Of a stretch of DNA of 64,000 bases, positions 1 to 7,696 are shown piece after piece. Within the stretch, counting starts at the first letter, position 1; the number at the start of each line of letters is the position of its first letter. Both the position numbers and the translations under genes were made by a program. Origin of the DNA: Psychrobacillus psychrodurans (GTDB lineage Bacteria > Bacillota > Bacilli > Bacillales_A > Planococcaceae); NCBI RefSeq assembly GCF_027563345.1, contig NZ_JAMKBK010000008.1; one strand, written 5' to 3'. The notes below the pieces were generated by a model, which saw nothing but the letters and a program-made list of their open reading frames with translations, made no database searches and was not told the origin of the DNA.

Positions 1-931
1 GGAAAATTATCATTGTAATGACAAAGAAAAATGCATAGCTCGATACTAAAATAGAAAGCAAGAAACCAAACGCTGCAACACCTAAAAAGATTCTCAACAC
101 GTTTGCTTCCCCAAAACGACGAACAACTTTATCCACCACGAACAATTGGATAATTACACTGACAATCCCAGTTCCCGTGATCATCCAGGCAATGTCCTGT
201 GGGGATGCGACAAACTGATCATCTACAAAAAGACCTAGAACGGATTCATAGGCAAGTAACCCAAAACTCATCACCAGCGTAATAACGAGCGGGATGAAGT
301 AAGGCTTTTTAAATGATTGAGCAATTTCTTTTACCATCGGTTCTGATTTACCCTCAGGAACACTTACATCCGCTGGCTTACTTTCCTTTAGAACTAAAGT
401 GGAAAAGATAACAGCTACAACACCTACTAATGCAGAAACGAGAAGGGGCATTTTCAGTCCGTATTCCGCTAAAAACCCACCAATCCCAGGTCCTACTACT
501 ATACCTAAAGACATAGCAGCAGATATTAAACTATTACCTTTTGCACGCTGATCCATTGAAGTAATATCCGCCACGTATGCAAAAATAGCCGGAACTAATA
601 ACGCCGCACCAACTCCGCCAATAACACGAGAAACATACAGAATACCTATAGAATCTGAGAAGTAAAATACAAACATAGATAAAGCAAGTCCACTCAGACC
701 AGCAATAATCATAATTCTTCTCCCGTATTTATCTGCCCATTTACCTGCAATTGGAGACATCACAAGCTGTGCTCCAGCAAATATTGATATCATTAGGCCA
801 GCTGCTATCCCACCTTGATCAATAGATTTTAAATAGGCTGGTAAAATGGGAATAATAATACCAAAACTCCCTATCGCTATAAACATATTAATCATTAATA
901 CAAATAATTTCTTTCTTTGATCGTTCGTCAT
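1..931 (-). CDS. MFS multidrug efflux transporter, NorA/Bmr-like (C-terminus outside window)
   Basis: Major facilitator protein, probably a proton-driven drug exporter of the 12-TM DHA1 type. About 310 codons are visible and the frame is still open at the window's left edge, so the C-terminal ~80-90 residues are missing here. The start is ATG at 931 behind an AAAGAGG site. Visible marks: an N-terminal membrane helix (residues ~8-30), the loop 2-3 signature GKWADKYGRR (MFS motif A) near residue 72, and the GPGIGG turn in TM5 (motif C) typical of antiporters. It is transcribed leftwards, alone as far as can be seen. The drug specificity cannot be told from the sequence. Confidence 0.85.
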   Translation of the reverse strand, partial: MTNDQRKKLFVLMINMFIAIGSFGIIIPILPAYLKSIDQGGIAAGLMISIFAGAQLVMSPIAGKWADKYGRRIMIIAGLSGLALSMFVFYFSDSIGILYVSRVIGGVGAALLVPAIFAYVADITSMDQRAKGNSLISAAMSLGIVVGPGIGGFLAEYGLKMPLLVSALVGVVAVIFSTLVLKESKPADVSVPEGKSEPMVKEIAQSFKKPYFIPLVITLVMSFGLLAYESVLGLFVDDQFVASPQDIAWMITGTGIVSVIIQLFVVDKVVRRFGEANVLRIFLGVAAFGFLLSILVSSYAFFFVITMIIF

Positions 932-1181
932 CTCATACCTCTTTCTTCCACAATAGTAATACATAAGCAATAGATTAACATGATTTATCCACTTAAGTAA
1001 ACAAAGCTAACTTATACCCAATGGAAATCGGCGGCTAATATCTTCTGTTTACTTATTTATTCAATAAACTCCTCAAACGTAAACTAGAATTACTAGTTAA
1101 AATTTATACTCTTCTTAAAAGGAACCTTAATATTAGATACACTTAGCCAATAAAAATGCAAGCTTCCCAACAGAGTAAAAA

Positions 1182-1220
1182 AACCGATGTAACGAGAGTG
1201 TCATCTACGCTATTTCGGTT
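1182..1220 (-). terminator. Possible terminator after the DUF3221 gene
   Basis: AACCGA and TCGGTT arms enclose a looser inner stem, and on the minus strand the hairpin is followed by seven T. It lies 10 bp past the stop codon at 1230. The central pairing is imperfect. Confidence 0.4.
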
Positions 1221-1229
1221 CTTTTGTTA

Positions 1230-1607
1230 TTATTCATTTATCTTTTCAATCGTCTTGGCTGTTCCTTTAGAAGGATATGATTCATCAAGCTCGGTATATC
1301 CAACCTTCACTTCATCATATGACTTTAATGAATTACGCTGATCCATGGTCAAAGAAAACCAGGTGGCATCATTACCAGATTCCAGTGCTTCTTCCACCGA
1401 CATATTCTTCGCCTCACCAACCGATAAGCCACCAATTACTAAAATGGAGGTATCTTGGATATCAATAATAACTCCTTCTATGTAATCTGTTGGTTGTTGT
1501 GGTTGAGTTGGATTATCCTCAAAAAACTGCATAATAAAATAAAAGCTCGCACCAATCGCAACTAATACAATAGCAATCAGTATTCCTACAGTATACTTTC
1601 CCTTCAT
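1230..1607 (-). CDS. DUF3221 membrane-anchored protein
   Basis: A 125-residue protein with an N-terminal hydrophobic anchor (residues 7-27) and an exported C-terminal domain. Residues 43-120 carry the DUF3221 pattern known from Bacillus YobA-like proteins: a DATWFS motif at 80-85 and ESYPSKG at 109-115, in a small beta-rich domain. The function of the family is unknown. Its start (ATG 1607) follows an AGGAGG site, and it begins 13 bp after the neighbouring 157-aa gene on the same strand, so the two are probably co-transcribed. There is no lipobox cysteine, so it is a membrane anchor rather than a lipoprotein. Confidence 0.7.
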   Translation of the reverse strand: MKGKYTVGILIAIVLVAIGASFYFIMQFFEDNPTQPQQPTDYIEGVIIDIQDTSILVIGGLSVGEAKNMSVEEALESGNDATWFSLTMDQRNSLKSYDEVKVGYTELDESYPSKGTAKTIEKINE

Positions 1608-1620
1608 TATAAGAACCTCC

Positions 1621-2094
1621 TTATCTTTTGCTATCTAGGCGGAAGCCCTCTTCTAAAAGATAAGTTTTTGCTTCGCTATAAGAACCAAAGCTTTCCTCTA
1701 AATTATACCCGTGATAGATATTCCATAATGTATCTTCTTGTAATAGCGTTAACTTAGAATTTTCTTTGTTTTTCCAAACTTCCTCTACTTCTTCGTCCTG
1801 TGGCTCTTCTTCCTCTGTTGAAAGATAAGTAATCGAGTCTTTAATAATACTTCTAAGCTCATCAGCAGAAGCTTCCCGAATATTTAATAACCCTTTATCG
1901 TCAGCTGCTTCATATTGCGGAAGATCACCTACGTAAACAAAGCCATTTCCATTCGGATGAAGATGATAAACAACAGTTGTTTTTTCATATAAACTCTTTT
2001 CGAAATGATAATTAACTCGCTTCATCGATACTTCTTTACGAGTTAGCTCCGTAAATTCTTGAATAATTGCTTCTTTTTCTTCAAATGTTAGCAT
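1621..2094 (-). CDS. Conserved hypothetical protein (157 aa, acidic linker)
   Basis: I do not recognise a named family. The protein is soluble, with no signal peptide or membrane helix. Residues 1-90 form one predicted alpha/beta domain, followed by a strongly acidic linker (residues 94-106, almost all Glu/Asp) and a second short domain (110-157) containing a YSEAKTYLLEEGF-like helix. The two-domain layout with a charged linker suggests a cytosolic adaptor or sensor, but this is inference. It is upstream of the DUF3221 gene in the same probable transcript. Confidence 0.55.
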   Translation of the reverse strand: MLTFEEKEAIIQEFTELTRKEVSMKRVNYHFEKSLYEKTTVVYHLHPNGNGFVYVGDLPQYEAADDKGLLNIREASADELRSIIKDSITYLSTEEEEPQDEEVEEVWKNKENSKLTLLQEDTLWNIYHGYNLEESFGSYSEAKTYLLEEGFRLDSKR

Positions 2095-2144
2095 GTGATT
2101 CCTCTTCCTATACGTTTTTTCATTTACCTAGTATAGCACACTCT

Positions 2145-2237
2145 TTATCCTCTTCGCGTCCACCATTCCGCTAAAATAACGAAACAAATAACAACTGCAA
2201 TTGCTACTGCAAAAAACCAATCTGGTAAGCTCCCCAA
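2145..2237 (-). CDS. Candidate 30-aa membrane microprotein
   Basis: A short frame starting at TTG 2237 and ending TAA at 2145. A GGGAGG site, lying within the last codons of the upstream dipeptidase gene, sits 7 bp before the TTG, so translation would be coupled to the dipeptidase. The product begins Met-Gly-Ser-Leu-Pro-Asp-Trp, continues with a single ~20-residue hydrophobic helix, and ends in Glu-Trp-Trp-Thr-Arg-Arg-Gly, the positive-inside pattern of a small single-pass membrane protein. Similarity to known microproteins cannot be judged by eye. Confidence 0.5.
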   Translation of the reverse strand: MGSLPDWFFAVAIAVVICFVILAEWWTRRG

Positions 2238-2239
2238 AA

Positions 2240-3184
2240 CTACGCCTCCCTACTAATGCGCATCACGAATCTTTCAAAATTCTGTGAAGTAAACCCTTCG
2301 ACTTCCTCTATTGAATAGCTTTCTAATAACTCTCTTACTATATTTTGTGTTTTCGATGCATCTTCTAAACCTACGACAAACTCACTTATCCCATCAAAGT
2401 CTGATCCTAACCCTATCAAATGCTTACCACCAAGGGATTCGATATGCTCGATATGCTTCAACAAATCCTGTATCTCAACTGACTTTTTTGTATCACCTAT
2501 AAATGGAGGATAATATACAACATGTATAGGACTATTTTTAGCGATTAATGCTTTAATCTGTTTGTCGTTTAAATTTCTAGGAGAGTTACATAAAGCTTGT
2601 GCATTGGAATGACTTGCCATTATCCATTTCGCTTTAGGAAGAACATCCCAAAAAGATTGTTCACTCAAATGAGAAACATCAATAATTATATTTTGTTCGT
2701 TCAATAAAGACACGACTTCTTCTCCAAATGGTGTTAATCCAGTACTAGATTCTTCAGAAGAACCATCGGCTACTTTGTTTGGTCCATTCCATGTAAGTCC
2801 AACTAATTTCACACCATGAGATAGTAATAGTTTCAGCTTATGCATATCTCCATCTATCATATCCAGTCCTTCTATCGATAAGACTGCTCCTATTTGTCCT
2901 TCTTTTAGTGATCCAAGCTGCTCCCATTCATATATGGGGATAATATTGTCATCCTTCCCCACAATTTCTCTGTGGAAAATTTCAATTTGACGAATTGCCT
3001 CCAAGAATAACTGTTCTTTAGGAAAACCTTCCGAAACAAATACTGCAAACACTTGAAGCGCAATTCCCCCTACCTCCAACGCTTTTTTACTAGCTTGAAG
3101 TTTTGGAGAATCGGCAAATGAAATAGTATTCTCTGCTTGCGCTAATTTGTATAGTACATCACAGTGTAAATCATAAACTTTCAT
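2240..3184 (-). CDS. Membrane dipeptidase, peptidase family M19
   Basis: Zinc dipeptidase of the renal-dipeptidase family, hydrolysing dipeptides including D-amino-acid-containing ones. From the chosen start it is 314 residues. The dizinc ligands are all present: H7 and D9 (LHCD), bridging E105 (SIEGLD), H172 (DVSHLS), H192 (ASHSN), followed by R203 and D262 (GSDFDG). A longer reading from 3232 exists, but ATG 3184 has an excellent GGGGGAGGG site 4-5 bp upstream, and the longer form would add an unconserved basic extension. No signal peptide is visible, so it is cytosolic, as in other Bacillales. It follows a DinB gene by 19 bp and precedes a coupled 30-aa ORF. Confidence 0.88.
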   Translation of the reverse strand: MKVYDLHCDVLYKLAQAENTISFADSPKLQASKKALEVGGIALQVFAVFVSEGFPKEQLFLEAIRQIEIFHREIVGKDDNIIPIYEWEQLGSLKEGQIGAVLSIEGLDMIDGDMHKLKLLLSHGVKLVGLTWNGPNKVADGSSEESSTGLTPFGEEVVSLLNEQNIIIDVSHLSEQSFWDVLPKAKWIMASHSNAQALCNSPRNLNDKQIKALIAKNSPIHVVYYPPFIGDTKKSVEIQDLLKHIEHIESLGGKHLIGLGSDFDGISEFVVGLEDASKTQNIVRELLESYSIEEVEGFTSQNFERFVMRISREA

Positions 3185-3203
3185 CTTACCCTCCCCCAAA
3201 TAT

Positions 3204-3704
3204 TTACTCAGGCGCCTCTTCACCAAATGCAAGCCATTCGTCCTTTGATGGTCCGTACATTCCCGGAACTGATAATCCGGCTTGTCGCATTAGTATCGTC
3301 ATCTGCCCACGGTGATGTATTTGATGGTAGATTAATGTTTGCAATACAGTTGCAACAGTCCATAGTTCTCCGTACATATCTTGTTCTTCTAGAAGGCTTT
3401 CGTTCGTCCATTGTTCTTTTATAGCCTTAACAATAGAATTGCTAGATTGTCTATATGCCTCCACCATTTCTTTCGTCGTCAATGGCTGAGGTGTTTCATG
3501 CGGAGTTGCAGAAAACTCCAACCCAGTTCTTCCTATCATTTCATCTATACTAATAACAAGATGCCATGCAAGTGTTCCAAGTGTACGACTGTCTTCAGAC
3601 ACTCTTTGTTGTAATGACATATCTGTCAAAGCTTCTAAAACTTTCAGTGTTGAATCACTTTCATGCTGCCAAACAGTTAAAAAATCTTCTAGGTTTCTAA
3701 TCAT
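3204..3704 (-). CDS. DinB-family protein (four-helix-bundle, metal-binding)
   Basis: A 167-residue DinB/YfiT-like four-helix bundle. The metal triad is complete: H48 (LAWHLV) and the HxxxH pair H127/H131 in YHQIHHRGQ. Family members include thiol-dependent transferases (bacillithiol-S-transferase type) and DNA-damage-induced proteins; the exact reaction is not known. The start ATG 3704 is chosen because GGAGG lies 7 bp upstream; an upstream ATG at 3770 has no such site. It shares the strand with, and lies just before, the M19 dipeptidase gene. Confidence 0.85.
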   Translation of the reverse strand: MIRNLEDFLTVWQHESDSTLKVLEALTDMSLQQRVSEDSRTLGTLAWHLVISIDEMIGRTGLEFSATPHETPQPLTTKEMVEAYRQSSNSIVKAIKEQWTNESLLEEQDMYGELWTVATVLQTLIYHQIHHRGQMTILMRQAGLSVPGMYGPSKDEWLAFGEEAPE

Positions 3705-3815
3705 GTTCATTCCTCCAAATAATATTATGTTAATCAATTTCATATTTACCTGTTTAAAATAAAAATACAATTTTTTATTCGCTTTTTCTAAAAAGGTCGA
3801 TCTTGTTGATTGAAA

Positions 3816-4010
3816 AGTGGAAGGCGGCGACTACAACGAGAACAAATCGAGCTGAAAACTCCGCAGGAAAGAAATTGATCGAACTTTTTTGACCAATGTC
3901 TTTGCGACGAGTATCCGAGGAGCATATGTTTTAGTGACGAGGAGATTGAAGCCATCCCGCGGAAAGCGTCCGGCTAGAGCAGAAATCAACGTTGTACGGA
4001 TTTCACTAAT
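3816..4010 (+). repeat. Dispersed structured repeat, copy 1 (with internal module)
   Basis: About 190 bp that closely resembles 55683-55882 and, without the middle part, 6950-7065. Shared blocks in order: a GGCGGCGACT start, a GAGCTGAAA block, CGCAGGAAAG, the internal module ending GACCAATGTCTTTGCGACGAG, GGAGCATATGTTTT, GACGAGGAGATTGAAGCC, CCGCGGAAAGCG, and an AAATCAACGTTGTACGGATTT end. Short inverted repeats along its length suggest a folded RNA or DNA element. Open frames across it are not genes. It fills most of the gap between the DinB gene and the GIY-YIG gene. Confidence 0.7.
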
Positions 4011-4153
4011 TAATAACTTTTATGAAATTAACTCATGTAATTAATTTCGTCACTTGTTATAAATAATCCTGCCACCAACAAAATACCTTTCAAATAGATA
4101 TTGTAGTTTAGTTCTGATATACTAAAGGACAGACAATAAGAGGACGTGAGCGA

Positions 4154-4528
4154 ATGATTAAAATTGAATTACCAAAACCAACTGTAACGATCACCCAGCG
4201 TGAACAAGTACTAAAAGAAGGCGACATAGAAATTCCAGCAATTCATGGATTTATCGACTTCCATCAAATTCCTCGTGATAAAGGTGGCATATTCTTTTTC
4301 TATAATAAGAATGATGAACTTTTATTCGTTGGTAAAGCGCGTAAAATTAGACAACGTATAAAAAAACACTTTGAAGACAATGTATCTCCGATGATTAAAC
4401 ATCGAGATGAAGTGTACAAAATCAGTGTTTGTATTGTAGAAGAGGCAATGGATCGCGAAATTTATGAAACATATGCAATCAATACTCAAAAAGCGAAATA
4501 TAATATCGACAAAGCATTTTTTAGATAA
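4154..4528 (+). CDS. GIY-YIG nuclease domain protein (UvrC N-domain-like)
   Basis: A 124-residue stand-alone GIY-YIG domain. The two half-motifs are GIFFFY (residues 45-50) and LFVGKA (57-62), followed by a KIRQRIKKHF helix carrying the conserved arginine. This matches the N-terminal incision domain of UvrC and the short proteins annotated in Bacillus as nucleotide excision repair endonucleases. A catalytic Glu is available in the EEAMDREIYE segment (residues ~99-108). The start ATG 4154 follows an AGAGGACGTGAG site. It is monocistronic with its own terminator. The role in DNA repair is inferred from the fold. Confidence 0.8.
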   Translation: MIKIELPKPTVTITQREQVLKEGDIEIPAIHGFIDFHQIPRDKGGIFFFYNKNDELLFVGKARKIRQRIKKHFEDNVSPMIKHRDEVYKISVCIVEEAMDREIYETYAINTQKAKYNIDKAFFR

Positions 4529-4532
4529 GATG

Positions 4533-4568
4533 AAATCCCATGTTCTCCAAAAGAGGACATGGGATTTT
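4533..4568 (+). terminator. Rho-independent terminator
   Basis: Perfect 11-bp arms AAATCCCATGT / ACATGGGATTT extended inwards by four more pairs. The hairpin starts 4 bp after the stop codon of the GIY-YIG gene and is followed by a T-rich stretch. Confidence 0.85.
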
Positions 4569-4574
4569 CTCTGT

Positions 4575-4700
4575 CTAGCTCCAGCTCCTAGCCCGCCTGA
4601 ATCGCTTTAGGATTTCAGCGCTTGACGGAGGCCCACAGGATGTGGTTCAGTCAGTCGTCTCAACACGATGTCGCAAACTTAGACTGACTTCCAATACATA
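4575..4700 (+). repeat. Fragment of a second intergenic repeat family
   Basis: Begins TCTAGCTCCAGCTCCTAG, continues with CCCACAGGATGTGG and ends in CGATGTCGCAAACTTAG. It resembles the TCTAGCTCCAGC...CAGGA-GTGG intergenic repeats seen in many Bacillales genomes (recalled, not searched). A related piece in the opposite orientation is at 5735-5850, on the other side of the ferredoxin-NADP reductase gene. Confidence 0.45.
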
Positions 4701-4715
4701 GGTGCATACACTTTT

Positions 4716-5708
4716 CTATTTTACTTCTTCAAAAATACTCGTACTATGCTTTGGTTGTACTCGAGCTTTCGGATCTATGAATGCTTTAATATGGCTTATA
4801 GCAATTGGAACCTCTCCAAAGCCTACGGCAATCAGTTTTACTTTCCCATCATGCGTACAAACATCACCCGCAGCATATATTCCTTCAACACTTGTTTCCA
4901 TTTTTTCATTGACTACTACAGAATTTTTCTCCATTTCCAGACCCCATTCCTTTAGAGGGCCTAGTGAAGCAACGTTTCCGTAGTTCACTAAAACATGGTC
5001 TACTGCGATTCTTTCTTCAGCTTTATCTTTACTGACAATCACGACTTCTTGAATTTTTTCACCATCACCAGTTACTTCTTTTATGCCATATGGTGTTTTT
5101 ACTTCAACAGACGAGTTTTGAAGCTGTTGAATAGTCATTTCATGTGCAGTAAATTGCTCCCTACGATGACAAATGGTTACCTTTGAAGCAACACCCTCTA
5201 ACATTAATGACCAGTCGAGTGCTGAATCTCCTCCACCTAATACAAGAACATCAGAATCTCTAAAAGCCTCTAAACTCTTTACCTTGTAATGAAGGTTTTT
5301 CCCATCGTACTCGGCAACTCCTGGAACGTTTAACTTACGCGGCTGAAATGAGCCTATCCCAGAAGTTAATAGAATAGTTTTAGAATAATGCACATTCTTA
5401 TCTGTTGTTAGTGCAAAGTAATCTGGTAGTTTCTCAAGCGCTATTGCTGTTTCCTCTAAGCAAATGGTTGGATTACTATATGCAGCCTGCTCCTCTAAAT
5501 TTGCCACTAAATCCTTTGCTAATATCTTTGGAAGTCCGCCAATATCATATATATATTTATCAGGATAGAGCTCCATCAATTGACCGCCTAGTTGTGGAAG
5601 GCTATCGATAATTTTCACCTTCAAATCACGTAACCCACCATAAAACGAAGCAAACAAACCTGTGGGACCACCACCAATAATCGTTACATCGTATAATTCA
5701 CCATTCAT
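4716..5708 (-). CDS. Ferredoxin--NADP(+) reductase, type 2 (YumC/YcgT family)
   Basis: A 330-residue FAD/NAD(P)-binding oxidoreductase moving electrons between NADPH and ferredoxin or flavodoxin. The FAD dinucleotide site is GGGPTG (12-17), the NADP site GGGDSALDW (158-166) followed by HRR (181-183) for the 2'-phosphate, and the second FAD motif is GIYAAGD near 271-277. It has no CxxC redox pair, which separates it from thioredoxin reductase. The C-terminal tail covering FAD (HSTSIF) is present. The length matches B. subtilis YumC. It is monocistronic and flanked on both sides by repeat fragments. Confidence 0.9.
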   Translation of the reverse strand: MNGELYDVTIIGGGPTGLFASFYGGLRDLKVKIIDSLPQLGGQLMELYPDKYIYDIGGLPKILAKDLVANLEEQAAYSNPTICLEETAIALEKLPDYFALTTDKNVHYSKTILLTSGIGSFQPRKLNVPGVAEYDGKNLHYKVKSLEAFRDSDVLVLGGGDSALDWSLMLEGVASKVTICHRREQFTAHEMTIQQLQNSSVEVKTPYGIKEVTGDGEKIQEVVIVSKDKAEERIAVDHVLVNYGNVASLGPLKEWGLEMEKNSVVVNEKMETSVEGIYAAGDVCTHDGKVKLIAVGFGEVPIAISHIKAFIDPKARVQPKHSTSIFEEVK

Positions 5709-5734
5709 ACCATTTCACCTCATAACTATTTATC

Positions 5735-5850
5735 CCGCATTAACGGGTAGGCCGATTAAAGTTCACCACGTCCTACAGCAACCTCGGCACTAGTATGTCC
5801 TGTACGTCGTAAGACTTGCGCTTCCTAAGTAACTAACAACAATGGGAGAT
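5735..5850 (-). repeat. Second-family repeat fragment, inverted relative to 4575-4700
   Basis: On the minus strand it reads TTAGGAAGCGCAAGTCTTAC ... TAGGACGTGGTGAAC ... AATCGGCCTACCCG, blocks typical of the same Bacillales intergenic repeat as 4575-4700. The following bases to 5970 hold only an AACTGATTGAAGTTTCACT block, which may be part of the element, and the 3' side of the DCC gene. Confidence 0.4.
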
Positions 5851-5970
5851 TACTGACCGTAAAAGCCCATGTGATTCAACTAACAATCAGCGAGGATAAA
5901 GAAAACCCAACTGATTGAAGTTTCACTCTGTACTTATATTATTTGATGTACAGTACACAATGATGCATTG

Positions 5971-6360
5971 TCACAGAAATCTATTTCGTATCTCAGGTGG
6001 TGGAATCATACAGCTATCTTTTTTCCCAAACCATGCATAACGATTTTTCGCTATAAATTTATATACTATGTTGCGTATAGGTTTTGGAATTACCTTTAGC
6101 ACATATAAACAACTCCAAAGTCCATTTAAATGTCTGCTAATTTGGAGTGCAGCATCTGAGGAGTAATACACCTTATGTTGGTCAATAACTAATATACTAT
6201 CCAAAGTGTCAGGTACAGCATACTCACGTTTGAACTTTGCCCCAATATCACTTTGTTGCGCTGCAAACTGAAAATAACCTTTTGGATCTCGTTTAATTAT
6301 AAACTGCACACTTGCATCACAAAAATTGCACTCTCCATCAAACAAAACAATAGCTGGCAC
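5971..6360 (-). CDS. DCC-family thiol-disulfide oxidoreductase (DUF393, YuxK-like)
   Basis: A 129-residue thioredoxin-like protein with the family signature DGECNFCD at residues 8-15, containing the CxxC pair. Other conserved points: the hydrophobic beta strand before it, FAAQQS at ~33-38, and the SDAALQISRHL helix. Members are found from bacteria to chloroplasts and are presumed redox-active, but the substrate is unknown. It has no signal peptide and is probably cytosolic. The start ATG 6360 lies behind a GGAGTGGAATCCC stretch. It stands alone between two intergenic regions. Confidence 0.85.
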   Translation of the reverse strand: MPAIVLFDGECNFCDASVQFIIKRDPKGYFQFAAQQSDIGAKFKREYAVPDTLDSILVIDQHKVYYSSDAALQISRHLNGLWSCLYVLKVIPKPIRNIVYKFIAKNRYAWFGKKDSCMIPPPEIRNRFL

Positions 6361-6516
6361 AGGGATTCCACTCCTTTCCCCTAGTGTACTATAATCACTT
6401 CTGAAATGCGCTTAATCGGCTTTCTAAATATTTTATCTTTTCTTTACATAAACTAAATATTTCAATCTCAAGACAAAAAAACTGGGCAAAAAGATGACCT
6501 GTCCTTAAAGGTCAAA

Positions 6517-6656
6517 ACCTGTTTCAATCGTTTTCGAAGGGCTTTGGACAGACATTTTACCGAGTGAATTTTTAGGGATGCTGGTTGGTTGTGACGGACG
6601 TCCCAACCAACCAGCATCCCTTTTTTTCGGTAATCTTACAACCCTCAGAAACAGGT
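6517..6656. repeat. Nested inverted repeat with a strong T-tailed hairpin
   Basis: Three sets of complementary arms lie inside one another: ACCTGTTTC (6517-6525) with GAAACAGGT (6648-6656), TTACCG (6557-6562) with CGGTAA (6628-6633), and AGGGATGCTGGTTGGTT (6574-6590) with its exact complement at 6605-6621. Seven T follow the inner hairpin on the plus strand. The loop holds the palindrome GGACGTCC. On the plus strand the inner hairpin has the form of an intrinsic terminator, but no gene precedes it in that orientation. Confidence 0.75.
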
Positions 6657-6949
6657 AAGTGCGTTTTTGGATAACTAGAGAAAAGATACTTTCTTATTCA
6701 TAGAGCAAGCTCACAAACATGCAATTTAGTGAGCTATTTCGATTCTTTATTTAGTAACTACTTACTATCTCTCTTTATTTCTACTAGTAAAAAAGGAATT
6801 CTACTTTCATCACACTTCATAACAGAATAGTACCTTTGATTAAATAGATCGTTTTATCACTATATTAATTTTGACCACTATTATCATCTTAGCGATAGCC
6901 TATGCATAATCTTTTTGCCTGCATACTACACATTATATTGATTGTAGTG

Positions 6950-7065
6950 CAAGGCGGCGACTCCAGCAGGAACAGCCACGGGCTGAAAGCCCCATAGGAA
7001 CGTAGTGACGAGAAGATTGAAGCCGTGCCTGCAGAACGGCGTCCACCTGTAATGGAAATCACAGT
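6950..7065 (+). repeat. Dispersed structured repeat, copy 2 (short form)
   Basis: Shares the outer blocks of copies 1 and 3: GGCGGCGACTCCAGC, GGGCTGAAAGCCCC, GTGACGAGAAGATTGAAGCC, GTGCCTGC and a GGAAATCA end. It lacks the ~70-bp middle module (the GACCAATGTC hairpin plus GGAGCATATGTTTT). So the family exists in long and short forms. Confidence 0.7.
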
Positions 7066-7171
7066 ATTATTCATACACTCAAGTATCATGAACCTAGTGT
7101 TCACCGGATATTACTTACCTCAAAAAATGCCCTTAAGTCCAGTAAGAACTTTAAGGACACCTCTATCCATT

Positions 7172-7657
7172 TCACTGCTTGTCTTGTGGTGTATCAGATG
7201 AACCAACCTCTTCTAGTATCTCAAAGCTGTTGGAATAATCGCGAAGTCTTTCGTCTTCGTCCTCCACCGGCTGATCTGTTGTAGAATTTAAGAGTGATTC
7301 TTCTACCGGACGAATTTCTTCATTGACCTGTTGATGAGCATGTTCTACACAAGTCAGAGCTGTAGGAATTGCCTCTAAACGAGCGAGTGAAATTTCTTCT
7401 CCACACTCCGTACATTTCCCGTATGTACCATCCTTTATAGCAGTTAATGCTTTTTCAATATCTACCATTTCCTCGTCAAAATGTCTATTTAATGCCAGCC
7501 GAGTATGTTGATCAGTTAAATCCGTCGCATTATCTGCAGGGTGATTATCATAATTAGATAACTCAGTCGTTTCAAACTCTTCTTCATTTTGCTTCTGGTG
7601 CTCTAACTCTTCAAAACGCTTTTCTAATGTATTTTTTAATTTATCGTATTTTGTCAT
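7172..7657 (-). CDS. YteA-family zinc-finger protein (TraR/DksA type)
   Basis: 161 residues. The N-terminal 75 form a coiled-coil-rich segment, then a DksA/TraR-type zinc site with C82, C85, C103 and H106 (CTEC ... TCVEH), matching the Bacillus yteA regulator family, in which one ligand differs from the all-Cys form of DksA. Such proteins are thought to bind in the RNA polymerase secondary channel; in Bacillales yteA genes are linked with sporulation-era expression, but the role is not defined. The start ATG 7657 has AAGGAGG upstream. It is followed by a weak hairpin near 7130-7160. Confidence 0.82.
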   Translation of the reverse strand: MTKYDKLKNTLEKRFEELEHQKQNEEEFETTELSNYDNHPADNATDLTDQHTRLALNRHFDEEMVDIEKALTAIKDGTYGKCTECGEEISLARLEAIPTALTCVEHAHQQVNEEIRPVEESLLNSTTDQPVEDEDERLRDYSNSFEILEEVGSSDTPQDKQ

Positions 7658-7696
7658 TTAAATTCCTCCTTGGGTTACTTAAGGATTACCCAAAAA

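Larger units (their letters stand above)
6361..7171. other. 810-bp gene-free interval holding two structured elements
   Basis: No convincing coding frame. It contains a nested inverted repeat (6517-6656) and a short copy of the dispersed repeat (6950-7065). Open frames crossing the latter follow the repeat, not codon usage. Nothing else is recognised. Confidence 0.6.

Noticed and set aside
4716..5708. Thioredoxin reductase
   Set aside because: No CxxC active site; the length and C-terminal tail fit type 2 ferredoxin-NADP reductase.
6889..7104. 71-aa minus-strand frame
   Set aside because: It runs through the dispersed repeat copy 2; its composition follows the repeat, and it has no supported start.
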